A DNA stretch of 64,000 nt from positions 1-64,000 of the forward strand of contig JAJEFK010000061.1 of NCBI GenBank assembly GCA_022820505.1, given 5' to 3'. Numbering within the stretch: the stretch's first letter is position 1; the number at the start of each line of letters is the position of its first letter. Under the pieces are notes generated by a model. That model saw only the letters and a list, made by a program, of their open reading frames with translations, was not told where the DNA came from and made no database searches. Positions 45,340 through 53,641 of the stretch are shown piece by piece. Position numbers and translations under genes: made by a program. This stretch comes from Acidimicrobiia bacterium (GTDB lineage Bacteria > Actinomycetota > Acidimicrobiia > Acidimicrobiales > Poriferisodalaceae).

Positions 45340-46512
45340 ATGAGCGGCGCCGCCGGCACGGACCACGGTGCTCCCACGCCGACGCATGACGGCCACGTCA
45401 ACGAACCTGAGCGCTTGGCCTCGGCCTTCTCGTCGATCCTGCGTGGCGCGGGGTTGGTCGTCACCATCCGCCGTGTCATGGCATTCACCGAAGCGCTGCG
45501 GCTGCTGGGGGTTGGAGGCCGTGAGGACGTGTACTGGGCAGGCCGTGCGGCGCTGGTGGGCAGTCCGGCCGACATCGGCGTCTACGACCGGGCTTTCGCG
45601 GTCTTCTGGGAGGGTCGTGCGCCCAGCGGGATCGTCGTGGAGCTGCCGCCGATCTCGGTGACCCTGGCTACCGACACAGACGACGACAGTGGCGCGGCGC
45701 CGCCGGGCGACAGCGATGAACCCGATGCCGGCCCGACGCTGCGGGTCCGCTACAGCGATGTCGAGACGCTGCGCCACAAGGATTTCGCCGATTGCAGCGA
45801 CGGCGAGCTGTCTGAGCTGCACTCGCTGATGGGCGAGCTGCGCTTCCAGGCAGTCACCCGCCGCTCGCGGCGTGCCGTGCGGGCCAAACGCATCTCCCGG
45901 CGTCCCGACCTGCGTCGCACCATCCGCCGCGCCTTGCGCACGGGTGGTGAGGCGATACGGCGCGAGTTCTTGGTCGGCGATCGCAAGCCGCGCCGTTTGG
46001 TGCTGCTGCTCGACGTGTCGGGATCCATGGAGCCCTACGCCCGGGCGCTGGTGCGGTTCGCTCACGCCGCGGTGATCGGCCGCACCCGGGTGGAGGCATT
46101 CACGATCGGCACGCGGCTCACCCGGGTCACCCGCGAGCTGTCATCCCGCGATCCCGACGCCGGCTTGGCGGCCGCTGCCGACTCGGTACAGGACTGGTCG
46201 GGCGGCACCCGGCTGGGCGCCACGCTGCACGAGTTCAACGATCGATGGGGAGTGCGGGGCCATGCGCGGGGGGCCATCGTGGTGATCTGCTCGGACGGCT
46301 GGGACCGTGGCGCACCTGACGAGCTGGCCGAGCAGATGGCCCGTCTGCACTTGGTGACCCACCGGCTTGTCTGGGTCAACCCGCTGAAGCACACTCCCGG
46401 CTACGCGCCGCTGGCTCGTGGCATGGCTGCTGCCTTGCCGCACGTCGACGAGTTCATCGAAGGCCATTCCTTCGATTCACTCGAACACCTGGCTGCAGCC
46501 ATCGCGGCTTGA
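45340..46512 (+). CDS. coxE: VWA domain protein (CoxE-like)
   Basis: 390-residue protein of the CoxE family. The N-terminal domain carries acidic linkers (DTDDDSG, GDSDEPDAG), and the C-terminal half is a von Willebrand A domain with the metal site LLLDVSGSMEPYARAL near residue 230 and VICSDGWDRGAP. It works with the MoxR ATPase in cofactor maturation of molybdenum hydroxylases. ATG 45340 lies 78 bp after coxD. Confidence 0.85.
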   Translation: MSGAAGTDHGAPTPTHDGHVNEPERLASAFSSILRGAGLVVTIRRVMAFTEALRLLGVGGREDVYWAGRAALVGSPADIGVYDRAFAVFWEGRAPSGIVVELPPISVTLATDTDDDSGAAPPGDSDEPDAGPTLRVRYSDVETLRHKDFADCSDGELSELHSLMGELRFQAVTRRSRRAVRAKRISRRPDLRRTIRRALRTGGEAIRREFLVGDRKPRRLVLLLDVSGSMEPYARALVRFAHAAVIGRTRVEAFTIGTRLTRVTRELSSRDPDAGLAAAADSVQDWSGGTRLGATLHEFNDRWGVRGHARGAIVVICSDGWDRGAPDELAEQMARLHLVTHRLVWVNPLKHTPGYAPLARGMAAALPHVDEFIEGHSFDSLEHLAAAIAA

Positions 46513-46587
46513 CGCTCGCAACATCGCGACATCACCCGACGCACGACCTTCCGATACCGCAACAATGTCAATAGGGAGACTGGTGAT

Positions 46588-46905
46588 ATGGACGAGATCT
46601 TGGATGACATCGACCGGTGGCAGGCAGCTGGCCAACGAGTGGCCGTGGCGCGGGTGGTGGACATCGAAGGCTCGGGGCCACGCGACCCAGGCGCCGCGAT
46701 GGCCGTGAACGAAGAGGGCGAAGTCGCCGGCTCGGTCTCGGGCGGTTGTGTCGAGGGCGCTGTGGTCGGCGAGGCCCTCGAGCTGCTCGGTGGGCGGCGG
46801 GGCCCGGGGATCACCACCTTCGGCTACAGCGACGATGAGGCATTTGCCGTCGGGCTGACCTGCGGTGGCACGATCCACCTGTTCGTGGATGAACTCGACT
46901 GGTGA
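46588..46905 (+). CDS. XdhC/CoxI N-terminal domain protein
   Basis: 105-residue protein with the XdhC-CoxI domain only: VAVARVVDIEGSGPRDPGAA, VSGGCVEGAVV and LTCGGTIHLFVDEL. The Cys in SGGCVEG and TCGG is typical. XdhC binds molybdenum cofactor and promotes its sulfuration and insertion. Here the family is split in two genes, overlapping by 4 bp (GTGA) with the Rossmann half. AGGGAG at 46573-46578 serves as ribosome site. Confidence 0.85.
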   Translation: MDEILDDIDRWQAAGQRVAVARVVDIEGSGPRDPGAAMAVNEEGEVAGSVSGGCVEGAVVGEALELLGGRRGPGITTFGYSDDEAFAVGLTCGGTIHLFVDELDW

Positions 46906-47708
46906 GTGCCGAGTCCAATCGCGGCAGTGCCGGCATCTACGAGGCATTCCGGGACGCCATCCGGGCCGAGGAGCCAGTCGCGCTGGCCACGATCATTGAC
47001 GGCCCTGACGCCGGCGCGAAACTGCTCGTCCAGCCTGGCGAGGCGGCCCTCGGCACGCTGGGCGACCCCGATCTCGACCGGGTGGTTGCACGCGATGCCC
47101 TCGGCATGCTGGATGCGGGCATCAGCGAGGTGCGCCACTACGGCCAGCACGGCGAAGCCCGCCAGATGGATCTCAGCGTGTTCGTGGAGTGCCACGCCCG
47201 GCGCCCGCACATGGTGATCTTCGGCGCTGTCGACTTCACCCGGGCGCTCGCCTCGCAGGCCAAGCTGCTCGGCTACCGGGTCACCGTGTGCGATGCCCGG
47301 GAGGTCTTCGCTACGAAGCGCCGCTTCCCCATGGCCGACGAGGTGGTGGTGGACTGGCCTAATCGCCTGCTCGACCGCATCGGTGACGACCTGGGACCCC
47401 GCGATGCCGTCTGCGTGCTCACCCACGACCACAAGTTCGACGTGCCCGCCATCGTGGGCGCGCTGCCCACCCGGGTCGGCTATCTCGGCGCGATGGGTTC
47501 CCGCACCACCCATGAGAAGCGAACCGAGCGTCTCCGCGAGGCCGGAGTCACCGATGAAGATCTTGAGCGCGTCATGGCCCCCATTGGCCTCGACATCGGC
47601 GGTCGCACACCCGAGGAGACGGCGGTATCGATCGTCGCAGAGATCATCGCCTCGCACACCGGCCGCCAAGCTCCCCGCCTGAGGGATGGCGAAGGTCGCA
47701 TCCACTGA
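46902..47708 (+). CDS. XdhC/CoxF-family Rossmann protein
   Basis: 268-residue second half of the XdhC system: a divergent N-terminal segment, then the Rossmann domain (MVIFGAVDFTRALASQAKLL, VTVCDAREVF, VCVLTHDHKFDVPAIVGAL, RVGYLGAMGSRTTHEKR, and IGLDIGGRTPEETAVSIVAE). Role: insertion and sulfuration of the molybdenum cofactor. It starts within the last four bases of the N-terminal-domain gene, so the two are coupled. Confidence 0.87.
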   Translation: MSAESNRGSAGIYEAFRDAIRAEEPVALATIIDGPDAGAKLLVQPGEAALGTLGDPDLDRVVARDALGMLDAGISEVRHYGQHGEARQMDLSVFVECHARRPHMVIFGAVDFTRALASQAKLLGYRVTVCDAREVFATKRRFPMADEVVVDWPNRLLDRIGDDLGPRDAVCVLTHDHKFDVPAIVGALPTRVGYLGAMGSRTTHEKRTERLREAGVTDEDLERVMAPIGLDIGGRTPEETAVSIVAEIIASHTGRQAPRLRDGEGRIH

Positions 47709-47728
47709 ACCCGGCGGCAGCCGCCCGG

Positions 47729-47734
47729 TAGCGT
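47729..47734 (+). promoter_or_regulatory. -10 box of acyl-CoA dehydrogenase gene (leaderless)
   Basis: TAGCGT lies 7 nt before the ATG at 47742. Confidence 0.55.
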
Positions 47735-47741
47735 CAGCGCG

Positions 47742-48908
47742 ATGGACTTCACCCAAAACGAGGACCACGAGGCGATCCGCGAGGGCGTGCGGCGCGTCTG
47801 TGCAGACTTCCCCGACGAGTACTGGCGCGAGCGCGACGAGAAGCACGAGTTCCCCTGGGACTTCTACAACGCGATGGCCGAGGGCGGCTGGGTCGGCATC
47901 GCCATTCCGGAGGAGTACGGCGGTGGCGGCCAAGGCATCACCGAGGCATCGATCGTGCTGGAGGAGGTAGCTGCCAGCGGGGCCGCCATGAACGGCTGCT
48001 CAGCCCTGCACCTGTCGATCTTCGGCATGGAGCCGGTCCGCAAGTATGGCTCGGAAGCACTGGCCAAGGAGATCCTGCCGGGTGTCGCCGACGGCTCCAT
48101 CCACGCCGCCTTCGGCGTCACCGAGCCCGACGCCGGCACCGACACCACGTCGATCCGCACCCGGGCCGAGCGTGACGGAGACGAGTACGTGATCACCGGT
48201 GCCAAGGTGTGGACCACCAAGGCACCGTTCTGCGACGTGTGCCTGCTGCTGGTGCGGACCACGCCCAAAGAGCTGTGCGACGGCCCGACCCAGGGCATGA
48301 CCCTGCTGCTGGTCGACCTGCAGGACCCAGCAGTCGACATCACCCCGATCCCCAAGGTGGGCCGCAACGCCGTGGTCTCGTGCGAGGTCCGTTATGACGG
48401 GCTGCGCGTGCCGGTGGACCGTCGCGTCGGCGAGGAGGGCGAGGGTTTCCGCTACATCCTCGACGGCCTCAATCCCGAGCGGATCCTGATCTCGGCTGAG
48501 GCGCTGGGGATCGGCCGGGTCGCGCTGCGACGCGCCGCCGAGTATGCGAAGAGCCGGGTGATCTTCGGCCGCCCGATCGGCCAGAACCAGGGCATCGCCT
48601 TCCCCCTGGCCGACAGCCATGCCCGCCTGCACGCAGCCGAATTGGTGGTGCGCGACGCGTCGTGGCGCTACGACAACGGCCTGAGCTGCGGCGAGCAAGC
48701 CAACCTGGCCAAGTACCTGGCGTCGGAGGCGGCGTTCGAGTGCGCCGACCGGGCCATGCAGACCCACGGCGGCTTCGGCTACGCCAAGGAATACGACGTG
48801 GAGCGCTACTGGCGCGAGGCGCGGCTGATGAAGATCGCGCCGGTCAGCCAGGAGATGGTCATGAACTTCGTGTCGTCGAAGGTGCTCGGCCTGCCCCGCT
48901 CGTACTAG
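47742..48908 (+). CDS. Acyl-CoA dehydrogenase
   Basis: 388-residue FAD enzyme introducing a 2,3 double bond into acyl-CoA. Typical parts are AIPEEYGGGGQGITEASIVL, FGVTEPDAGTDTTSIRTRAE, YVITGAKVWTTKAP, GRPIGQNQGIAFPLAD and the C-terminal THGGFGYAKEYDVERYWREA. The usual Glu-Gly-Thr near the end is replaced by APVSQEM, so the catalytic base assignment is uncertain. It interrupts the cox maturation genes and has its own promoter. Confidence 0.9.
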   Translation: MDFTQNEDHEAIREGVRRVCADFPDEYWRERDEKHEFPWDFYNAMAEGGWVGIAIPEEYGGGGQGITEASIVLEEVAASGAAMNGCSALHLSIFGMEPVRKYGSEALAKEILPGVADGSIHAAFGVTEPDAGTDTTSIRTRAERDGDEYVITGAKVWTTKAPFCDVCLLLVRTTPKELCDGPTQGMTLLLVDLQDPAVDITPIPKVGRNAVVSCEVRYDGLRVPVDRRVGEEGEGFRYILDGLNPERILISAEALGIGRVALRRAAEYAKSRVIFGRPIGQNQGIAFPLADSHARLHAAELVVRDASWRYDNGLSCGEQANLAKYLASEAAFECADRAMQTHGGFGYAKEYDVERYWREARLMKIAPVSQEMVMNFVSSKVLGLPRSY

Positions 48909-48938
48909 GCGGTCTCATCGGTTGAGGAACGGCGGCCA

Positions 48939-49505
48939 GTGTCCACGGCGGGAGTGCTGCTGGCAGCGGGGGCTGGCACCCGGTTCGCAGGCCCGCAGCA
49001 CAAGCTGCTGGCCACCATCGAGGGGCGCAGCGTGGTCACCCATGCGCTCGATTCGTTGCAGGAGGCGTCGTTGGATGCGACGGCCGTGGTGGTCGGGGCG
49101 CTGGAGCTGTCGGGAGTGCTGGCCGAAGCGAGCGGCGAGATCGCCGTGATCGAGAATGATCGCTGGGAATCAGGGATTGCGTCGTCGGTTCGCTGCGCTG
49201 CGGCGTGGGCGGCCCAGCAGGGTCACGACGCGATCGTGGTGGGGCTCGCCGACCAGCCGTTCGTGACGCCGGCGGCGTGGCAGACCGTCGCCGACTGCGC
49301 GGCGCCCATCGCCGTCGGCACCTACGGCGGCCGGCGGGGGAACCCGGTGCGGCTGGCACGCGAGGTCTGGCCGCTGCTGCCAGTCGGCGGCGACGAAGGC
49401 GCCCGGGCGCTCATGCGCCGGATGCCTGAAATCGTGGCGCCGGTAGCCTGCGACGGAAAACCCGACGACATCGACACCGTGGAGGACCTGAACCGATGGA
49501 GCTGA
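48939..49505 (+). CDS. mocA: MocA/MobA-like molybdenum cofactor nucleotidyltransferase
   Basis: 188-residue nucleotidyltransferase: VLLAAGAGTRFAGPQHKLLA at the start, IVVGLADQPFVTPAAW in the middle, GRRGNPVRLAREVWPLL, and DIDTVEDLNRW at the end. Family members transfer CMP (MocA) or GMP (MobA) to molybdopterin; the LADQPFV motif suggests MocA. The last 10 bp overlap coxG. The start is GTG 48939. Confidence 0.8.
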   Translation: MSTAGVLLAAGAGTRFAGPQHKLLATIEGRSVVTHALDSLQEASLDATAVVVGALELSGVLAEASGEIAVIENDRWESGIASSVRCAAAWAAQQGHDAIVVGLADQPFVTPAAWQTVADCAAPIAVGTYGGRRGNPVRLAREVWPLLPVGGDEGARALMRRMPEIVAPVACDGKPDDIDTVEDLNRWS

Positions 49506-50206
49506 AGAGCGAGCTGCGTGTCGGCATACCCGTCGAGCAGGCGTGGAGCACCCTGACCGATGTCGAGTTCATCGCGCCGTGCATGCCCGGAGCGCAGCTC
49601 ACCGAGGTCGACGGCGACGAGTTTAAGGGCGGCGTCAAGGTCAAGGTCGGCCCGATCACGGCGCAGTACAAGGGCACCGCAAAGTTCGTCGAGCTCGACG
49701 AGGCCAACCGCCGCATCGTGCTCGAAGCCTCGGGGCGCGACTCTCGCGGCGCGGGCAACGCAGCCGCCGAGGTGACGGCGCAGATGAGTCCCGATGGCGA
49801 GGGAACGCTCGTGGCGATCGCTATCGACCTGAAGGTCACCGGCAAGGTGGCCCAGTTCGGTCGCGGCGTGATGGCCGACGTCACCGAGAAGCTCATCGGA
49901 CAGTTCGTGGACTCGCTCGAACAGAAGCTGTCCGAGGTCGGCGACCAGGGCGGCGCGGCTGCTGCTGATGCCCCTGCAGACGGGTCGTCCGACGCCGGCT
50001 CCGAGGCCAACCAGTCCGGCGCCGAGTCGAGCGCTCCCTCGCCGGCGGCGGACGGGCCGCGCAAGATCGAGATGGCTGAGCCCGAGCCGGTCGACCTGCT
50101 CGGGACGGCGGGCCGTCCCATGCTCAAGCGCATCTTGGCGCCGCTCGCGGTGGTGGTGTTCTTCCTCTTCAACCGCCGCCGCAGGCGCAAGCGCCGCCAA
50201 GGCTGA
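49496..50206 (+). CDS. coxG: CoxG family SRPBCC protein with membrane anchor
   Basis: 236-residue protein. The N-terminal 150 residues form the CoxG/SRPBCC fold (VEQAWSTLTDVEFIAPCMPG, DEFKGGVKVKVGPITAQYKG). A Ala/Asp/Ser-rich linker and one C-terminal transmembrane helix (LAPLAVVVFFLF) followed by an Arg/Lys tail complete it. CoxG recruits CO dehydrogenase to the cytoplasmic membrane and its quinones, so an anchor fits. It is the last gene of the cox-like group. Confidence 0.87.
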   Translation: MELKSELRVGIPVEQAWSTLTDVEFIAPCMPGAQLTEVDGDEFKGGVKVKVGPITAQYKGTAKFVELDEANRRIVLEASGRDSRGAGNAAAEVTAQMSPDGEGTLVAIAIDLKVTGKVAQFGRGVMADVTEKLIGQFVDSLEQKLSEVGDQGGAAAADAPADGSSDAGSEANQSGAESSAPSPAADGPRKIEMAEPEPVDLLGTAGRPMLKRILAPLAVVVFFLFNRRRRRKRRQG

Positions 50207-50235
50207 GGGCTCGCTGTCGCGGCTGGCCTCGGGCG

Positions 50236-50787
50236 TTGCTTGTCCGTTGCGCCCTCGGCGCACCCCCGACGCCCGCCCAAGCCGAAGCAGTGGCCGCCTT
50301 GCTCGGCCGAGCGCCCCAGTGCGCCTTCGACATGGCTGTTGCGCACGACGACGGGCGGCCGGTGGTCATCGCCAATGCCCCGCTGCTCGATGACGGGCGC
50401 CCGATGCCCACCCGCTACTGGCTGGTAGACGTCGATCTGCGCCGACGAGTGTCCCAGCTTGAGGGAGCCGGCGGGGTCCGGGCGGCTGAGGCGGCTGTCG
50501 ATCCCGAGGCGCTGGCCGCGGCGCATGATCGTTACGCCTCCGAACGAGATGCGCTGGTGCCCCCCGATCACCGCGGACCGCGCCCGACGGGCGGCATCGG
50601 GGGGACGGCGCGAGGCGTGAAGTGCCTGCACGCGCACCTGGCGTACCGGCTGGCGGGCGGCGATGACCCCGTCGGCGAATGGGTAATGGCACGGCTCGGC
50701 GACATCGGCGTGTCATCGGCCATCGAAGGCGCTGCGACCGAATCTGCGCCCGCTGAATCGGCATCCGTGGCGGCCTCTTATGCTTAG
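50236..50787 (+). CDS. DUF501 domain protein
   Basis: 183-residue DUF501 protein: LGRAPQCAFDMAVAHDDGRP, PTRYWLVDVDLRRRVSQLEG, HDRYASERDALVPPDH and GGTARGVKCLHAHLAYRLAGG are the conserved blocks. Function unknown. It overlaps ppx by 8 bp, the arrangement known from mycobacteria, where it directly follows the divIC gene. The TTG start at 50236 is the only plausible one. Confidence 0.85.
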   Translation: MLVRCALGAPPTPAQAEAVAALLGRAPQCAFDMAVAHDDGRPVVIANAPLLDDGRPMPTRYWLVDVDLRRRVSQLEGAGGVRAAEAAVDPEALAAAHDRYASERDALVPPDHRGPRPTGGIGGTARGVKCLHAHLAYRLAGGDDPVGEWVMARLGDIGVSSAIEGAATESAPAESASVAASYA

Positions 50788-51898
50788 TGAACCAGGGGCG
50801 GATCCGGTTGCGGTCGTGGACTGCGGCACGAACACCACGCGCCTGCTCATCGACGACGGCACGGGGCTCGGACAGCGGCTGCTGCGCATCACCGGGCTCG
50901 GTAGGGGCGTCGACGCCGGAGGTCGACTGCGAGACGATGCCATCGGCCGTGTCGTCGACGTGCTGGGGGAATACCGCCAGATCATCGAAGACCGCCAGGC
51001 GACCGCGGTGCGGGCCGTCGCGACCAGTGCTGCGCGAGATGCCGCAAACGGAGCGGAATTCCTGCAGAGGGCGAGCGATGCGCTCGGCACCGACGTCGAG
51101 CTGCTGGATGGCGACACCGAGGCCGCGTATGGATTTGCAGGGGCCACCACCGGCTTGGCCGAAGTTGCCGGCCGCGGCACACCGTCCGATCCCGGCGCGC
51201 CCACAACCCCAGCTCCGGCGGCCGGGCCCGCGGCGCTGGTGCTCGACATCGGCGGGGGATCGACGGAGTTCGCCTACGGCACGCCATCGGCTGGCGGCCG
51301 ACCGGATGCGGCAGTCTCCGTCGACATGGGTTCGGTGCGGTGGACGGAGAGGTTCCTGGCATCGGATCCTCCCCGGCCCGAGGAATTGAGCTCAGCTATC
51401 TCGGTCGCGCGCCTGCACCTCGACGACATCGACCGTGATCATCCCGTCATCGGGCGGGGTGCCGCGGCGGCACGGCTCGTGGGTGTCGCCGGGACGGTCA
51501 CGACTGTGGCCGCGGTCGAGATCGGCCTCGATCCCTACGAGCCCGAGGTCATTGACGGGTTCGTGCTTACCAGGGCCGCAGCCGAGGATGTCTTCCGCAC
51601 GTTGGCTACCGAGCCGCTGGCCGACCGCATCCACAATCCGGGCTTGCACGTCGATCGGGCGTCAGTGATCGTGGGCGGCTGCTGCATCCTGGTTGCGGTC
51701 ATGCGCCATTGGAACATCGACGAGTGCATCGTGCGCGAGCGCGATCTCCTCGACGGCATAGCGGCCGAACTGCGTGAGGCGCAGGCAAGCCCAGCGGCCG
51801 AACTGCGTGAGGCGCAGGCAAGCCCAGCGGCCGAACTGCGTGAGGCGCAGGCAAGCCCAGCGGCCGAGCTACGCGAAGGCACCGATGCCGCTCGGTGA
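50780..51898 (+). CDS. ppx: Exopolyphosphatase/guanosine pentaphosphate phosphatase (Ppx/GppA)
   Basis: 372-residue ASKHA-fold phosphatase that degrades polyphosphate or pppGpp. Motifs: VVDCGTNTTRLLI at the N-terminus, AVATSAARDAANGAEFL, LVLDIGGGSTEFAYG, VDMGSVRWTERFL and GVAGTVTTVAAVEIGLD. The C-terminus is extended by a tandem 11-residue repeat (AAELREAQASP, three full copies and a partial fourth) that other Ppx proteins lack. Coupled to DUF501 by overlap. Confidence 0.92.
   Translation: MLSEPGADPVAVVDCGTNTTRLLIDDGTGLGQRLLRITGLGRGVDAGGRLRDDAIGRVVDVLGEYRQIIEDRQATAVRAVATSAARDAANGAEFLQRASDALGTDVELLDGDTEAAYGFAGATTGLAEVAGRGTPSDPGAPTTPAPAAGPAALVLDIGGGSTEFAYGTPSAGGRPDAAVSVDMGSVRWTERFLASDPPRPEELSSAISVARLHLDDIDRDHPVIGRGAAAARLVGVAGTVTTVAAVEIGLDPYEPEVIDGFVLTRAAAEDVFRTLATEPLADRIHNPGLHVDRASVIVGGCCILVAVMRHWNIDECIVRERDLLDGIAAELREAQASPAAELREAQASPAAELREAQASPAAELREGTDAAR
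51761..51879 (+). repeat. In-frame 33-bp minisatellite in ppx
   Basis: Three identical 33-bp units start at 51761, 51794 and 51827, and a degraded fourth begins at 51860. Each encodes AAELREAQASP. The unit length keeps the frame, so copy number could vary without breaking ppx. Confidence 0.95.
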
Positions 51899-51916
51899 GC
51901 GCCGACGGCGCGCCGG

Positions 51917-51922
51917 TACTGT
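51917..51922 (+). promoter_or_regulatory. -10 box of the acetyltransferase gene (leaderless)
   Basis: TACTGT lies 7 nt before GTG 51930. Confidence 0.55.
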
Positions 51923-51929
51923 GCGCAGC

Positions 51930-52634
51930 GTGAGTCGACTGCGCACCGAGCGGCTCGAGCTTCGCCCGCTCGTGTCGTCAGACTTCGCCCAGTGGAACGA
52001 AGTCCGGGAACGGTGCCGCGACTGGCTGGCAAAGTGGGAGCCTCGCCCGCCCGCGAGCGCGCCCGATCCGTCGCGCGATCCGCAGGCGTTCGCCAATCGC
52101 TGCCGCGTCCGTGAACGCGAGCGCACTCTGGGCACGGCGTTCGACTTCGGCCTCTGGCACGAGGGCTGGTTCTGCGGCGAGATCAACGTCTCCCATGTGG
52201 CACGCGGGGCATTCCAGAGCGCCCACGTGGGCTACTGGATCGACGAGCGGCTGGCCGGCAAGGGGCTGGTCGCCGAAGGGCTGCTGGCGGTGTTCGGGTT
52301 CGCCTTCGACCAGGCCGGCTTGCACCGGGTGCAGGTGTCGATCATGCCGCGCAACGCCGCCAGCCTGCGGGTGGTGTCCAAGCTGGGGCTGCGCTCGGAG
52401 GGCATCGCGCAGGGGTACATCCAGATCGCCGGCGTGTGGGAAGACCACCAGCGTTTCGGCCTGACGCTGGAGGAGTGGCAGGTGCGCCGGGAAGAGATGG
52501 CGGCGCAGCTGCGGGCGGCCCGGCTGGGCCGCTCTCCGATGCCCACCGACGGGCAGGTGGAAGCAGCCGGCCAACCTGGCGGCAACCGCGGCGGCAGCCC
52601 GGCTCAGTCGTCGGGGTCCGACAGCCAGGCCTGA
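51930..52634 (+). CDS. GNAT N-acetyltransferase, RimJ/RimL type
   Basis: 234-residue acetyltransferase. It opens RLRTERLELRPLVSSDFAQW, the RimJ/RimL signature, and continues with FCGEINVSHVARGAFQSAHV, YWIDERLAGKGLVAEGLLAV (acetyl-CoA loop), HRVQVSIMPRNAASLRVVSK, and LGLRSEGIAQGYIQIAGVWE. It probably acetylates the N-terminus of a ribosomal protein or an amino compound. The last 31 bp overlap the convergent nuclease gene. Confidence 0.88.
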   Translation: MSRLRTERLELRPLVSSDFAQWNEVRERCRDWLAKWEPRPPASAPDPSRDPQAFANRCRVRERERTLGTAFDFGLWHEGWFCGEINVSHVARGAFQSAHVGYWIDERLAGKGLVAEGLLAVFGFAFDQAGLHRVQVSIMPRNAASLRVVSKLGLRSEGIAQGYIQIAGVWEDHQRFGLTLEEWQVRREEMAAQLRAARLGRSPMPTDGQVEAAGQPGGNRGGSPAQSSGSDSQA

Positions 52635-53563
52635 CCCGGCTCGCAGTCGGCCGAGATCGGGCACCAACGGCACGGCGGTCCGGGCACGCGCCGCGGCTCG
52701 CCTCTTGCCGTCCTCAACGTGATGAGTCGGCCGATGCCGTCGACGGTTCGACGCAGCGCGCTGTCGAGCACATCGGCAGTCACTGCCTCGTGCTCTATGC
52801 GGCCCTCGGCTACGTAGAACGAGCCGATGCCCAGCGGCGGCACACCCACCGACAGCGTCTCGACGAGGGCGTAGAACCGCAGGTCTTCGGGGTCGGTCGG
52901 TATGCGCGATCCGGTCTTGAGGTCGATGATGACCTTGCCGGCACGTTGAAGGCCGTCGGGTCCGCCCAGCGGCGCAGGTGATCCGAGCGTGAGGTCGTAC
53001 TTGCCGTTGAGCACGAACGCACCGTCGCACAGCCGTGCGCGGGCACGGACCTCGGCGGCGGGCCGCCAGGCACGCTGCATCGGCGGGAACGTCTCGCCGA
53101 AGCGTGAGAGCAGCGCAACGCAGTTGGCGGTCAGATCGGCGCGCTCGCCGTCCGATGCGCGGGCCAGGAAGCTGCCGAGGCTGTCGTCGTCGGCGACGAG
53201 CCGTTCGAGTGCGGCATCGACGGCGTCTTCGGGTACGAACCGCCGATGGGTCGACAGCTCGACCGCCTTGTGCAGCACGGTGCCGCGCGCCGTCGGCACC
53301 GACCATTCGAACGGAGTGACGGCATCGGCGAGGTGTCGCGCTTCGCAGCCGAACACGCCGGCGAGGTCTCGCTTGGAAATCCACAGGCCACGGCTGTCGA
53401 TGCCGCGAGCCGCATCGACCAACTCGGTCAGCGCTGCTTCCGCGTCGTTGCGCAGCTCGTTGGCAAAGCCGGCCGGGTACGTGGGACGGTGCTCTGCCGG
53501 CGTGCGGATCGCATGCAGCGCAGCCTGCTGCGCAGGAAGCAGTCCCGGAGCGGTCTCAGCCAT
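52604..53563 (-). CDS. PD-(D/E)XK nuclease with Fe-S cysteines (RecB/Cas4-like)
   Basis: 319-residue protein with a RecB-type nuclease core: GTVLHKAVEL near residue 95, NGKYDLTLGSP near 190 with the metal Asp, and the core KVIIDLKTGSRIP near 215. Four cysteines suit a Fe-S cluster: one in FGCEARHL (near residue 73) and three in PPCRWCPISADCEPG near the C-terminus, the layout of AddB and Cas4. It may be a stand-alone repair nuclease. It has no CRISPR neighbours here, so a role in immunity is only a guess. Start ATG 53563. Confidence 0.78.
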   Translation of the reverse strand: MAETAPGLLPAQQAALHAIRTPAEHRPTYPAGFANELRNDAEAALTELVDAARGIDSRGLWISKRDLAGVFGCEARHLADAVTPFEWSVPTARGTVLHKAVELSTHRRFVPEDAVDAALERLVADDDSLGSFLARASDGERADLTANCVALLSRFGETFPPMQRAWRPAAEVRARARLCDGAFVLNGKYDLTLGSPAPLGGPDGLQRAGKVIIDLKTGSRIPTDPEDLRFYALVETLSVGVPPLGIGSFYVAEGRIEHEAVTADVLDSALRRTVDGIGRLITLRTARGEPRRVPGPPCRWCPISADCEPGQAWLSDPDD

Positions 53564-53641
53564 GTGTGCTCATTGTTGCCGTCCCCGCACCCGCTGCGGC
53601 ACCCGCCTTTTGATGTAACACCTCTCAGTGATGATGGGCAC

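Noticed and set aside
44284..46065. Long minus-strand frame opposite coxD and coxE
   Set aside because: No similarity; sense genes have clear AAA+ and VWA motifs.
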